64,000 nt of DNA from Marsupella aquatica (GCA_973895155.1 OZ316897.1:22072001-22136000); one strand, 5' to 3'; numbered from the stretch's first letter, positions 44,176 through 61,205 are shown. Notes: generated by a model not told the origin, from the letters alone. Program-made: numbers and translations.

Positions 44176-45474
44176 AGCCAGCGGAGCAAGATAGAAAGGA
44201 GAAGACCAGGGAAGATTGAAATTTTTTTATGGGGGATCGCGAGGACGACTTTAAAATCTAAGGAGCACAAAGACATTGGATCCAAGATCAGAGAGTCGAG
44301 GGCAGAAAAACACAGAATTCATAAGGACTTGAAGAGAATTCCGAATAGAGAATCGAGAAGAAAACCAGAGAGTCAAGCAGAAACTGAAAAGTTCATAAGG
44401 ATCGAAGAAACACATCGATAAGGATTGATGGAAAGGAAAATTAAAAAGGGCACTCGACAGTAGGGCTGCTAGCAGCGAGAGGCCATCGGAAATTCATCGT
44501 CAGAAGCAGAGCCTGGTTTGAGCAAACGTCGGAAGAAGACTGCGGACAAATTGACAGTTTATGGGGAGGATGAATTGAAATGGAATAAGCAGAAAGCTGG
44601 TGGCACACCGCTCTGCCCCTACGCCTGCGATTGTTGCTTTTGAGAACACAGCAGCAAAACAAGGAGGCAAAGACTCTTTCGAAAGGATAAAGAAATCGAA
44701 GGAGATAGGGAGCGAGGGAGCCCGATGTTGAAGCAGAAAATGCCCCCTTTCTGATCGAAGGATTGCAATTTCACGATCCCAAGATAAAACAGCCTGGATT
44801 CGAGAAGAACAGCAGCGAAGGCAAACGAAGAAACAAAAGTTGAGACACAAATCGGCCATAAGACCTTCTTAGAAAATCAAAGCGGATAGGGGCGATGAAT
44901 GCCCGATGTTGAACGATAGCTCGCGCACTGATTAGCTTGGACCAAAGAAGGAAGAAAGAAGTGCCCAAGAACGCCATCGAAGGAGGACGAGAGGGAAAAT
45001 TGAGGAAGGGCGAGAAGAACCAAGCAATCGGCCATAGCCAAGACATTGAAGGAAATCGTGAAGGCAAACCAGATCGAGAGGGGCACCATAGCCCCACGAG
45101 ATAAATTACCTAACCGCCAATCCATCCCTAAGCGCAACTCATTTCCAATGGAACTCAAAATAACAAAGGAAGAAGAGCACTAAAACACATAACTGCAACC
45201 CTAAGTGCACAACCGGATAACTGCACCAAAATACAAAGGAATCCTAAAATACAAAGAAGAGAATGCAGTTATACATTTACAAAGAAAACCAACTTACTAA
45301 GTGCAAAACCTAAATTTCGCAAAAACCCAATCATTCTTGCTTTACTCGCCCACGACTTAGATTGCTCTCCTCAACCCTTTCTCCACCATTGCATGCAGCA
45401 AATGTGCATTGTCTTTTGACTACATATATATTATATCAACACCCACACCACCGCTGCACACCAGGACCTTAGAG
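44176..45474 (+). other. Copia untranslated leader
   Basis: About 1.3 kb of purine-rich plus-strand sequence between the primer site and the gag ATG. The open frames on the minus strand here are antisense to the purine-rich strand and show no domain. Confidence 0.6.
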
Positions 45475-46917
45475 ATGGCCAACCTTGAGAAACTCACCTT
45501 CCCCGCCCTAGAAATAGATGGCGGCAACTACCTAGAATGGTCCATGAACCTAAAAGAAAACCTAACCTCGCTAACCTTACTCCCAGCTATAGGGATGGCT
45601 CAACCTATACTAGCTGGCGAAACCCAACCAGACCCGTTAACTAAAGCCAACGAATCTAAGGCTCTCGTATTCCTTAGACGCCATATCCATAGATTCCTAC
45701 AAAGATAATACATGCACCTCTCAACCCCCCGTGAACTTTGGATAGCGCTCCAAACCCGATTCGACCACCAAAAACTGGTCGAACTGCCTAAAGCCAGGCA
45801 AGACTGGCTAAACCTACGAGTCCAGGACTTTACCTCTATTTCAGCCTACAATAGCGAACTCTTTAGAATAACCTCAACCCTCGCACTATGTGGCGAGCCG
45901 GTCACAGACAAGGATCTGCTAGAGAAGACCTTGTCGACATTTCATTCATCGAATGTGTGGCTATCAACACAGTATCGAAACATGAAGTTTGGGAAATACT
46001 CCGAGCTCATAGCCCACCTCCTAGTCACCGAAAGAAACCAAGAACTTCTTTTAGTAAACTCTAGAAAACGACCTGCGGGCACACTGCCCTCAGGACAACA
46101 GAATGAAACCCATAACATAGAAAATGTTGAACCCTCCACATCGAGGCAAGGCATTAAGCGCACTAAGAATGGCAACCGAAGAAACACCCATAATAGGGGG
46201 AGTTTCTATAACCAACGTCCACAATATAACTCCCAACGGACCTTTAGAGGACGTGGAGGATGTGGTGAACGAGAAGGACGTGGAGGACGCGGAGGACGAG
46301 GAGGACGTGGTGGACGTGGTGGACGCGGCGGTGGTAGAACATATAACAACAACCGTAGAAATGATTGGTCACAATCCCGACAACAACGGGAACGACCGAA
46401 ATGCCATGAATGTGGCATGACAAACCACCTAGCGAGAAACTGTAGAATCCCGCAACACCTTAGAGATCTATACCAACGGTCCATCCAGGATGGACAAACC
46501 TCTAGGCCACCACCCCGTGAAACCCACGGGGCGTTTATGGAGTCTAGTGACCCATTCCAAGACTTTTCAGACCTACCTGCCCAACCCGAGGCATACTTAG
46601 TGGCAAGTAGCTCCACTACACCAGATTTAAATAGTCCAAGCACATCTATTATCGACAGTGCGACCACGCATACTATCCTCGGGGATAGGCATCTTTTCCA
46701 CAAGATTACACCCTCACATAGATCCCTGACCACTATAAATGGCCCTAGCCAAATAGAAGAAGGCTTCGGCCCAGCTTCCATTAGACTACCGCAGGGTACA
46801 GCGATTCACATAGAATCTGCCATGCCCCGAACGCAACCCGTAATCTCCTCAGTTTTAGAGATATACGAGCAAATGGACTACATGTCCAGACGGGCGACAC
46901 AAGAGACCAGGAAGTGA
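45475..46917 (+). pseudogene. Copia gag and protease region, interrupted
   Basis: The frame opens with ATG at 45475 (MANLEKLTFPALEIDGGNY), meets a TAA at 45706 and continues in the same frame from 45712. It holds the UBN2-type gag region (LSTPRELWIALQTRF), an Arg-Gly-rich tract (about 46245-46340) and a CCHC zinc knuckle (CHECGMTNHLARNC, about 46402-46443). A protease-like segment with DSATTH follows near 46655; functional copia proteases usually read DSGA(S/T). A frame change after about 46806 breaks the junction to pol. Confidence 0.85.
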
Positions 46918-49900
46918 TACACTTGGTTGAAAATACCCCTACGGGGAAAATCATTAAAGAAACACTTTTCTCATATCCTTGCGGGTTTTATGTAACTCAT
47001 ATTGAATGCCTGCATAACAATGCCAACACAAGCGAATTGCATGCGCTTTGGCATGCACGCCTCGGCCACCCCGGCCAATCAATGCTAACCAAAATCATTA
47101 AGAATTCAAGAGGCATTCCAATCAATACACGCCACTTTCCAGCGAGCACCCCATGCACTGCATGCTCACGCGGCAAATTAATAACAAGGCCCACGACATC
47201 AAAATTGCCAACTAAAATACCCCAATTCTTGGAAATCATCCATGCAGATGTTTGTGGGCCAATTAACCCTCCAAGCGGATCTTTCCGCTACTTTATGGTA
47301 TTAATCGACGCATCAACTAAATGGTCAAATGTAACACTACTTTCAACGAGGAACATGGTTATGCCTCGCATTTTGGCGCAAATCTTGCGCGTGAAAGCAC
47401 AATTCCCAGATCACCCCATTAAGACACTCAGGGTGGACAATGCAGGGGAATTCACATCCAAAACATTTGACGACTTTTGCACATCACTTGGCATAGACGT
47501 ACAATATCCTGTACCTCACGTGCATTTTTAGAACGGATTAGCTGAAGCGGTCATTAAACGCCTTCAGTTAATCGCACGCCCACTACTAATGCAGTCGAAA
47601 CTCCCAGTCTCAGCATGGGGACACGCCATATTACACGCTAATGCATTAATTCAATACTGCCCATCGGCTTTTAATACCTATAGCCCATACCAAATTGCTA
47701 ATGGTATAAAACCTGACTTATCCCACCTTCGTTCATTTGGATGTCAAGTAATGGTCCCATTACTCCACCTAAACGAACCAAGATGGGACCCCAACGACAG
47801 TTGGGGATATACATCGGATTTGACTCTCCGTCCATAATCCGATATATGGAGCCTACAACTGGCGACGTCTTTAAATCTAGATTCCTAGATTGCCATCTTG
47901 ATGAACACGTTTATCCATCATTAATAACCCCTAAACACCCACAACCACCTTTGGAGTGGGAAAGACATTCGCCATTTTGGCAAGACCTTCGAACCAATCA
48001 AGAGGAGAAAGAAGTTCAAAGAACTTTACAACTCCACAAGATTGTGGAAGAACTTCCCGACGCTTTCGTCGATACATCACAAGTTAGCCGCTCACATATT
48101 CCAGCTGCGAGAGCATCTGCTCGCATCGAATTATCAAGTGAGACAGCAAGAACACCCCAACCTCGTGCCAAACGTGGCAGACCTTTGGGATCAAAGGATA
48201 AACAACCAAGAAGGCGTGGTTCATCTATACCACCTTCACCTGATGTCGATCATACCGAATCCACAACTCATGAAGAGATTTCTATCCACTACGCACACAC
48301 CGGTACGATGTGGGATAGAAATACTACTTCAATAGATGATGCTTTTGCATTAATGGTGGCAACACATATCACTGATGATACACCCGAACCAATATCTATC
48401 TTAGAATGCCAAAACATACCAGACTGGCTTGAATGGCAAAAAACTATAAACGGAGAATTAGATTCCCTACTAAGCAGACACACTTTTGGCCCAGTTGAGC
48501 CAACACCCCAAGACGTACATCTCATTGGCTACAAGTGGACATTCATCCGCAAAAGAAATGATAAAGGCCAAGTTGTACGCTATAAAGCACGTCTGGTAGG
48601 GAAAGGATTTACCCAACAACTGGGAATTCATTACGATAAAACTTACTCACCGGTTATGGATAGCACAACATTCCGATACCTTATCGGATTTGCCATTTTC
48701 CATAAACTACAAATGTGACAACTGGATGTTGCGACCGCATATCTATATGGAACTTTAGACACTTGTCTGTACATGCGATCACCTCCCGAGTTGGAGCAAC
48801 GTCGCCGAGCTTTAGCTCAAGGCGCTAAATCGCATATTCCATATTTACATAAGATTATAAAACAATTATCTCAAGTTACACCTCATGTGTCATCTACACA
48901 TGTAACTTATAATAATGACACCGCTGTGTCAACCGTACAGAATACTCGCCACGGACTAGCTATCCACGTGTTGAAGGCATTATATGGCCTGAAACAAAGT
49001 GGCAGAGTATGGTATCAAAGATTTACTGATAAAATGATTACCATGGGTTTTACCCATGATGCCATTATACCATGTTTATTTATTAAACATGTGGATGACG
49101 AATATGTCATCGTTTCTATTTATGTTGATGACTTAAATATATTTGGGACACCCCAAATTACAGAAGATACTATTACTCGTCTTAAATCAACATTTGAGAT
49201 GAAAGACCTTGGACATACAAACTTTTGCTTAGGATTACAACTGGAGATCTTACTTACTAGCATGATGCTCCATCAAACCACACAAACCAAAAAGATCATA
49301 AAACAGTTCAATATGAACCTAGCACACCCATTGACGTCACCAATGGTTGTACGTTCATTAGAAAACAATACTGATGTTTTTCGCAAACGCGAAGAACATG
49401 AACCACTATTAGGACCAGAAACTCCGTATCTTTTTGCGATAGGAGCATTAATGTATCTAGCAAATCAGACACGACCAGACATTGCATTTGCAGTTAACTT
49501 ACTAGCTAGACATAGTGCAACTCACACAGCCAAACACTGGAATGGAGTTAAGCACGTATTTAGATATCTACGTGGAACCACCGATACCGGGTTATTTTAC
49601 CCATTCGGTGCAAACCACGAGCTCATAGGATATGCGGATGCCGGATATCTCTCCGACACTAATACCGCAAAATCCCAAACTTGATACGTCTTTACCATAG
49701 GGGGTACCGCTTTTTCTTGGAAAAGCGTGAAACAGACTCTAACAACAACCTCATCGAATCACTCAGAAATCTTAGCTCTACATGAGGCTAGTCGTGAAGC
49801 CGTTTGGTTACGATCCTTTATAAACCACATCAACACCAAATGCGGCCTACCACCACTAACGAAGCCTACTAACATTTTTGAGGATAACGCAACATGTATA

Positions 49901-50146
49901 CAGCAGATCACAAAAGGATTCATCAAAGGCGATCGCGTGAAGCATATAGCTCCAAAGTTTTTCTACACCCACGAGCTACACGGAAAATTGATCAACATTT
50001 TACAGATTTCAAGTGCAGACAACTGTGCGGATCTCTTCACCAAATCACTATCGCCATCACTTCACCACCGACACTGCCAGGCGATTGGACTACGGAGCGT
50101 ACGACACATGATGACCGTGGAGGCTGCTACTCCACATGACGATTGA
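46840..50146 (+). pseudogene. Copia pol region (integrase, RT, RNase H), interrupted
   Basis: The pre-integrase zinc region (HARLGHP then CTACSRGK) precedes the integrase core (HADVCGP; VDNAGEF), which is cut by TAG at 47529. The frame shifts near 47.78 kb. Reverse transcriptase follows (YKARLVGKGFTQ, then TGA at 48716, QLDVATAYL, LYGLKQSGRVW, and the catalytic YVDD at about 49120-49131). RNase H (GYADAGYLSDT) is broken by TGA at 49682 and continues to 50146, where ADLFTKS is readable. All domains are present but none is in one open frame. Confidence 0.9.
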
Positions 50147-50450
50147 TGCTGCTGATGACATGATGCTGACAACCCACTATTGAGACAAATATTAAAGCTA
50201 GATTTACTATAACATCTAACTTTACTTAATATTGACATTTATTACGACGAGGACTGTTAGGCTGCACTCTTTTTCCTTCAGCACTCATATTTTTCTCTGC
50301 TACACTGGTAGAGTTTTTACTAAGCTAGAGTTGATAAAGGTTTTTTAACGAGGCAGTCTACCGAGTCGCTTGTACTTATATCATGTATTTTCTATGAACA
50401 TGATATAATAGGTATAGTCTATGTTGTCTACATAGTTGTCACTATATATC

Positions 50451-50460
50451 CAAAGGGGAG
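50451..50460 (+). other. Polypurine tract
   Basis: CAAAGGGGAG directly precedes the 3' LTR, as expected for plus-strand priming. Confidence 0.8.
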
Positions 50461-50574
50461 TGTTAGACTCTATCTGGTGACCGGACGACCGGATCAGCCA
50501 ATCACCGGACCGACACCACTATATGTACCAAGCACCACAGGCTATACATGATTCATTCCATTCATACTCTCATA
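50461..50574 (+). repeat. 3' LTR (114 bp)
   Basis: Starts TGTTAGACTCTATCTGG and ends CTCTCATA; the terminal CA of the 5' copy is TA here. It is followed directly by the TTAGT duplication. Confidence 0.93.
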
Positions 50575-50880
50575 TTAGTGATCTAACAGAGCAATCCAGT
50601 TTATTGTTGACTGTATGGAAAATAGTCCAACCTGTGGGCACATGCCAGATAATCCAAGACACTATTTACCTCGGATCTGATTTGCATTTGCCAGGAAAAG
50701 CATTTTAGCGTGGAACATAGGTTGACCAACCGTGTTCTCCTTACAACCATTACCAAGTGTCCTATTTTTCCATCTGGTAAAGTATTAGTACTCTTTTAGC
50801 TTGGAACATAGGTTTGACCAAAAGTATTCACCTTGAAACCATTATTTACCCAGTGCCTGTTGTTTTACATCTGGTACACT
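50575..50880. repeat. Right target duplication and right half of the B-C spacer unit
   Basis: Begins with TTAGT and continues into GATCTAACAG, matching the A-B spacer from about 34527 to 34790. Confidence 0.8.
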
Positions 50881-52601
50881 ACATACTATATATTTTCATC
50901 ATAATATATATTTTACAAGCAACCTGGCCAAATATATATTGGGGAATTCTGTGCCTTATAAAAGTAAAAGAAGTGGCAGAAAATTTTAGTTATTAGCCAG
51001 AAAGAAGAGTTTTTTGCACTGCAATGCACCCCCAATTCACCCCTCTTGCCTCAGCTGCCTGCCTCAGCTGCCCTGCGCCTGCCCATTATCAAAATTTAAA
51101 TGAAGTATTTCTTGTTTACACCCAGGTTTACACAGCTAAATTGATTTGACAAGGTGGTGCTTGTCAAAGCTGCGTAGTGTGTTGGTTTGGCAATAGTCAA
51201 GAGTCAAGAGTCAAGTATTAAGTTTGCAATATATTGGTTGCATGCCTGGTGTTAAGGAGGGTTATTAAAGCTTGACCTTGAGCAAGGGCTTGAGGCGAGT
51301 CAACGTGTTTTGATTATTCTTGGGAATGTGTTCATTGAGATCAAGCCAAGCTAGATTGAAACCATTGACAAACAGTAGAAATCATTTGGCCTCATTGGTA
51401 GCAAATATGAAGCATTGAAAAGAAGAAAATAGAGTGGACAAAGTGTGACTTGATATATGGTAGCTTCAAGGAAAAGCATCATTTTTTGGCTACGGAAACC
51501 AATCTACCTACGAGTAAACCCTGGAGTGTATGATAGTTGGGGAAAGATAGCAACTAAATTTGCAAGATGACCCCCCAATAGTGGGCCCGATAGGACTCGG
51601 TTGACAATTATTATAGAATGGAAATAGCAAGGATTTAAGGAAATTGCTTGACAACTGTGAGACAAGTTGTTGACTGTGCTATGGGTTGCTTTCTAGAAGT
51701 ATGAACTATTGCAATCACATAGGCAATCGACATAGTGCATGGTTCATGGGAGCCTGAGCAGCCTGAGCTGGGGCCGCCGATATGGGGACCAAAGTGTGGT
51801 GAACATTGATCCATGGCTGACTACTGAGTTGTAGTCTAAGCACCTAGAAGACTTGCTGAAAGAAAAATGGTTCACCTTTGACATCTATGAGCTATAATTC
51901 TAGTCGCAATTTGAGAGACTCAGATGGTGAAGATCATGCCTGGGCATAATGCTTGTGACATGGAAGTCAAGCGCACACGGGTGGTAGAGATGATTTGCTG
52001 TGAAAACCTGAAGTGAAAATCAGCAAAAGGACCTGGCTATGGGATGGGATTGTCAACAATCACCCATCAATCAAGGCATCAATGCAGACAAGTGAACATC
52101 TTTACCCTGAGAGAGTTCTATCTTTTTGTTTGAGTACTGGAGGCCGTGCGGAGCAGCAGTTCATGCTCGGACTGTAGTCACGGCAGAGGGCTGTCATGAC
52201 AAAGTTGTCTCATGGATCAGTCTTGGCCCTTGACTCAACGTTTGGAATGGAATTAAACCACACCTGCCCCTATAAAGGGCTACCAGAAATGGATAACAGA
52301 TGCATACTTTCTAGCATGCCTTCCAAGTTAAACACCACAGAAGTTCCATGTCCAGGCATGTGTTCTATAAACATTATTGGATTGTCCCGCTTTTGTTCCG
52401 AATTTCATAGTTCATGATCTTGTACTTTGTCTTTGTTTGGGCATTCTGGGAGCATTGCATAACGCCCTGGTCCAGCTAGATGTGGATCACCTCATTATGA
52501 AGACTCCCCTCTACTTTTCTCTCTTCTTCTTTTGCCCAAAGGCGAGATTTGTCCATGCCTTCTGCTGTGCTCTGACGACGTTTCTGTTGTACTAACACAC
52601 A
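50881..52601. other. Intergenic, decayed sequence
   Basis: No gene is recognised. GCCTCAGCTGCC repeats near 51050-51075. From about 51.2 to 52.3 kb all frames are closed by frequent stops. 52500-52601 resembles the 3' flanks of copies A and B. There is nothing else I can support. Confidence 0.4.
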
Positions 52602-56812
<4,211 letters not shown>

Positions 56813-58600
56813 GGGACAGCTCTGAATTTCTGGCTATAACCCTGTTCTTCGCTGTGTGTAAGAAAATTTCAATGGGTTGGTAAGTTCGGCTCTTAAAAAA
56901 ACTTAAGGGATGTCATCCCCGCGAAAGTGAGCACGCTGACTACAGAGTAGAACTTTCACCGACCAATGCTTTGATCACGCGTACGGAGAATGAAAACAGG
57001 CCAAAGACAGCCACACAAATCAGCCTAATGCCTCGATTTTGGGAATGATTTATAGAAGGAGTTGCAGATTTCCCCGGGAGAATGTGATCACTTCCAGCAA
57101 GAGGATGCGCTAGAAATTTGGACAGCAGTGAGAACAATTGCGTAAAAGGCACCCAAGTGTGCAGGACATAGCCTGCAAGAACCTCACTGCACCCACATAG
57201 CTACATTCCCATTCTTAAATATTGAAGCAAATTAAGGCGCAACTAAATGAGTGACAAGAAAACAAAACCAAGATAATTACAAAAGGGATCGGGAAACAGA
57301 AAGGTCATTACCCTGCATAGAGGACAAAAGACGCGAAAAAGGTAAAACAACCTACACATTCCCAATCAACGAGAAAAGGAAAATTTTGTTCAGGAGGATT
57401 CTGCTGACAGTCCTGCCAGAAATGAAGCATTGCTGCAAACCGAGCCACAATCGTACAACAGAGCAGGGAATTAAGGAACTTGAACACTACCAACGCCGTA
57501 CGCTTGTCCACATAGCCCACTCCAACGTCAATTGGAGGAAGGCAGTAACGAGCTGTGACATAGAAGTGTACAAATCTCTTACCTCGGAGGCGGAGCGAGC
57601 TGTGAAGTCGAGACTGACGAGCACTATGGCTGCCCTCATCCCCCAGGCACTGTATAACTATGTGTCCAACATTCAGCCACCTCAGTCAGGCATATTGCAT
57701 TGCAAGTGTTCGATGATTTATCTCGTCCGCTCTCACCTCTACTAAAATCTAGAACATTGCACACGAGTAAAACGGGGACACAAGATCCCAGAGGCAAGCG
57801 ACCCACGAGAGGCTAGATAACAAGGAAAAGCCCATAAGCCCGGAAGCCCGGGGCCCCAAGAGCGCAAAAGAATGGCAGAGCAAAGCAAACAGACCACGAG
57901 CCAAAAGCGAAAAGGTTAAAGCACTACTGAAATGATGAATCTTGTACTAAGACCACGTACTTAGATTCCGAGGGTACCAATCTTCTGGAGTGGGCTCTAC
58001 TAAGACTATGATGCGTTGATTGCCTAAACATGATTGGGTTTCCTGTGTAATCTGGAGAAAAATGAATGGTCGACAGCGTATGAGCGCATATGTTTGAGTC
58101 AAGACTTTCAGCAAAAAATGCAAAAATGGACTCCTTGCCCAGTAGGAGTAAATTCTACAATGGCACTAGAGGTTTTCTGAGAAAATATATGTGGCTTTTG
58201 CACGGCATTTGTGCGTTGCTAAGAACGTGAATGTCCTGGTGTCCCAAAGCACTATGGTATCTGACGATTACATATTTCTCTGGTCCGAGCAACAGGACTA
58301 ACTCGATGGACTAGAATCAATTTGGAGCGGAGCGATTTGTTGCAATTGGCTTCTGGTCTCTAGCTACTGTCAGTCTACTTATGAGCATCAATAGTCTGGA
58401 CTACACTCGAGTTTGCTCTGCCCTACACTCGAGTTTGCTCTGCCCTACACTCAGGACTGGTCATAAGTAAGATGGTCGGGAAGAACTCAATTTCCTCGTA
58501 AAATCAACTGAGCTCCCAGCCAGAAGAATCAATGAGGGACCTAAACCCTAAGTAGAGGGAAAACAGACCGATTCACAAAACAGGGCCAAACAAAATACAA
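56813..58600 (-). repeat. Upstream flank of copy C, co-duplicated block
   Basis: Homologous to the A and B flanks. Short minus-strand frames include GMRAAIVLVSLDFTARSASE before a GTAAGAG donor-like site (about 57637-57577), VGYVDKRTALVVFKFLNSLL (about 57525-57465), and KFLAHPLAGSDHILPGKSA (about 57118). In the first of these an in-frame TAG stands where B has CAG upstream of GMRAA, which argues against a functional longer product in this copy. CTCGAGTTTGCTCTG is repeated at about 58405-58445. Confidence 0.6.
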
Positions 58601-59147
58601 AAGAGTAAACCAAAAAACGAGGTCGTAGGACAAACACCAAACTCAAAGGGCAAATAGTGTGATTAGCTAACAATGGTTCTCCAAACAAGAGTGGTGTATT
58701 TTCTTTGCATTTTTTTTTGTATACTTCAAGACCGAAGAGACCTTTTGTTAGAGCTATTTGCAGTAAAAGTGGACGAGTAAAAGTGGAGTAAAAGTGGAGT
58801 AATGCTCTATCAAAATCTGGACTGTGCATTCTGCTCCATAAAAGCAGGGAGAATTGCAAAGGGCATTAAGTGTCCTGTTTGTCCTCCTTGCATGTTTCAA
58901 TACATACAATAGATTTATGGTGTTAGGCCAAAGCTCAATTTACAAAATGGGAAGTCATTTGGTGTGAAAGTTTAGGGATCCTAGTTGGACTGAAGTGGGT
59001 CCCTAGCTTTCTGTTTGCTTATGTTTGTGTGACGTGTCCTCTCTGTCTGTTTTGTAGACCACCTCTCCAAGTGGTCCAAGAATCTGATGGAGACTACATC
59101 CTACTAATGAGCTGACTCATTTCTGATTGTTGATATTATGACATTAA
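58601..59147. repeat. Distal upstream region of copy C shared with copy B
   Basis: Matches parts of 41140-42300. Shared landmarks are CACCTCTCCAAGTGGTCCAA and TGACTCATTTCTGATTGTTG. The homology breaks exactly at the Helitron end at 59148 and resumes at 60721. Confidence 0.75.
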
Positions 59148-60720
59148 CTAGCTCAATACCTGTGCGTTGCACAAAAGAAGTCGTGTAGGCCAAGATGTCA
59201 TTGAGAAAAAATGATGTAGTGTCAGCCAAGAGGTCGTGGAGAAAAAAGATGTAGTGTTGCCTAGGAGGTCGCGGAGAGAAAAGATGTCGTGTTGCCCAAG
59301 AGGTTGTGGAGAGAAAAGATATCGTGTTGCCCAAGAGGTCGTTGAGAGAAACGATGCCATGTCGCGCAAGAGGTCGTTGAGAGTAAAGATGTCGTGTCGC
59401 CCAAGAGGTCATTGAGAGAAAAGTAGTTGTGTTGGTCAAGATGTCGTTGAGAAAAAAAGATGTTGTATTGGCCAAGAGGTCGTTGAAAGAAAAAATGTAG
59501 TGTCAACCAAGAGGTCGTGGAGAAAAAAGATGTCTTGTCACCCAAGATGTCGTTGAGAAAAAATTGTCATGTTGGCGAATCTGATGTTGTTGAGAAAAAA
59601 ATGTTGTGTTGGCCAAGACATCGTTCACGGAAAATACCCGTGCGTTGCACAAAAGATGTTGTTAAGAAATAAGATGTCGTGTTGCCCAAGATGTTGTTAA
59701 GTGAAAGATGTCACAAAGTAAAAAGATGACTTAAAAAAAGTAGTTTTGCCAAACATGCCATTGTGTGAAAGATGTTATTAAGAAAAATGTGTCATTTTGC
59801 CAAAGATATCGTGAAGTAAAAGATGTTAAAAGAAAAATGGTGTTGTTTCACCCAAGCTATCGTTCTGTGAAAGATGTTATGAAATAAAAAATCAAGGAAA
59901 CTAAGAAGGAGTGAGTCTTTTTCTTTGTTTTGTTTTTTTACCCAAAATGCCCATGCATTTGAATGGTGACCACTATAAATTGGAGCAACGTTATATTATC
60001 GGTTTCAGGTTTAGTGTTTTAGGGTTTAGCAAAGATGACCATTCTCTCGATATCCTTTCAATCCCCGTGCGTTGCATAATAGATGTAGTTTGGTTAAAGA
60101 TGTTGTTGAGAAATAGATCGTACGTGGTGCAAAAGATAATCGTTGAATAAAAATAATAATTGTTAAAATACATTATTATACAAAAACTTTTGTTGAGTGA
60201 AAGATATCATTGTGCAAAATAGAAATTGGGGTCCATGCAAGATAACTAAAAATTAACTAACTTCCAAAGAATTAAATCTCCTTTTTAAGAGCAAAAGCCA
60301 AAATAATATAATGTCAACCTACTCTCTTCCCCTTAGTGCTCGCTCCCTACCAAAACCATCATCTCAAGTAAATCTTTTCACTTTCATGCCCCATGCCAAA
60401 TGTACTCTAAATTAATAGACCATAAAATAATATACTTACACTTTAATGCTCCATGCCAAAAAGTATTATATGCAAGCTACAAAATAACTACAGTAACATA
60501 TGCAAGTACTCTATGACATATTATATCTACCTTGTACTATAACTTAGATACCTATCTTGTACTATAACTTACAGCCAATTTTAGGTTCCCATCTCACTCA
60601 ATCCAAGAGCCATAAATAATTCTAGAAAATATCTGATGGCTTAGTTTTGTTCCCTCCTTTTTCATTTTTGTAACGGGATGAAGGACTAAAACTGGCGGGA
60701 TTAGTTATTATATTAGTAGA
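59148..60720 (-). mobile_element. Nonautonomous Helitron (1573 bp) in copy C flank
   Basis: On the minus strand it starts TCTACTAATATAATAACTAA followed by TCCCGCC. It ends with the hairpin TGTGC-AAC-GCACA, then GGTATTGAGCTAG, with a host A before and a host T after. These are the 5' TC, 3' subterminal hairpin, CTAG end and A/T insertion site of Helitrons. There are no terminal inverted repeats, no target duplication and no helicase gene. The uninterrupted counterpart is in the copy B flank at about 42290. Internal copies of the CCGTGCGTTGCA motif (plus strand, near 59640 and 60065) suggest nested or previously bypassed ends. Confidence 0.8.
59170..59890. repeat. 35-bp minisatellite inside the Helitron
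   Basis: Units such as AGATGTCGTGTTGCCCAAGA followed by GGTCGTTGAGAGAA recur about every 35 bp from about 59170 to 59620. More degenerate versions run to about 59890. Because 35 is not a multiple of 3, the overlapping minus-strand open frames are by-products of the repeat. Confidence 0.85.
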
Positions 60721-61180
60721 TTTTAGTTGCTTGTCGACAGTTGATTGTCCTGTGGATTGCTATACTGGGAAACTGGTAATACAAGTCTTGTAGACATCCA
60801 TGATACTGTAATGGAGAGTGCAAGTGAGCAGACGGACAAGTGGCCTACAGTAGATGTCATTAGAGTGCACAGTTGTAACTCAAACGACTCACTATATAGA
60901 AAGGCTAAACCCAGCTTCCTCGACGCTGGGAGGGAAAAAAGGGTTGTTTAACCTAGCCCAAATCTTTGGAAATGGCCATGTTTGCTCTGTGAACCAGACT
61001 TTGAGCATTCAAAATTTCCAAAAAGTAGTGACAAAACAATGATTGCCCCTCAAACTGACGAGATGGAACCATCAACGCTACCGAATCTTAATTGATGTAA
61101 AGACATAAACCATAATGTCTTCACCAAATGACAGCAAAGACTGCAGTAGTTTGTAGGAAATTGTGTACAGGTGACCCCGA
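60721..61180. repeat. Resumption of the B/C shared upstream region
   Basis: Matches 42300-42640, with landmarks CCTGTGGATTGCTATA, CAAACGACTCACTATATAGA and AACCTAGCCCAAATC. Homology to the B unit ends near 61180, which marks the outer edge of the duplicated segment. Confidence 0.75.
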
Positions 61181-61205
61181 CCAGCGTATTTTTTAAGTGC
61201 AAAAA

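Larger units (their letters stand above)
44042..50574 (+). mobile_element. Complete but decayed Ty1/copia LTR retrotransposon
   Basis: The element is 6533 bp with two 114-bp LTRs, a 5-bp target duplication, a primer-site-like sequence, a polypurine tract and gag-pol in copia order (gag, protease, integrase, reverse transcriptase, RNase H). LTRs differ at 4 of 114 positions, so insertion is fairly recent. Stops lie in the coding region near 45706, 47529, 48716 and 49682, with frame changes near 46.8 kb and 47.8 kb, so this copy cannot be autonomous. The 1.3-kb leader before gag is long for the family. The insertion interrupts a spacer repeat that is intact between copies A and B. Confidence 0.95.

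Noticed and set aside
44441-45158. Overlapping minus-strand open frames of 73-119 codons in the copia leader
   Set aside because: They lie antisense to a purine-rich leader, use different frames, show no domain, and are explained by composition.
46206-46781. 191-codon minus-strand frame with a Pro-Pro-Arg tract
   Set aside because: It is the antisense shadow of the Arg-Gly-rich gag segment.
59104-59545. Minus-strand frames with repeated 'HDLLADTTSFF'-like peptides suggesting a repeat protein
   Set aside because: The underlying 35-bp DNA repeat is not a multiple of three, so the same peptide appears in shifting frames. This is a noncoding minisatellite.
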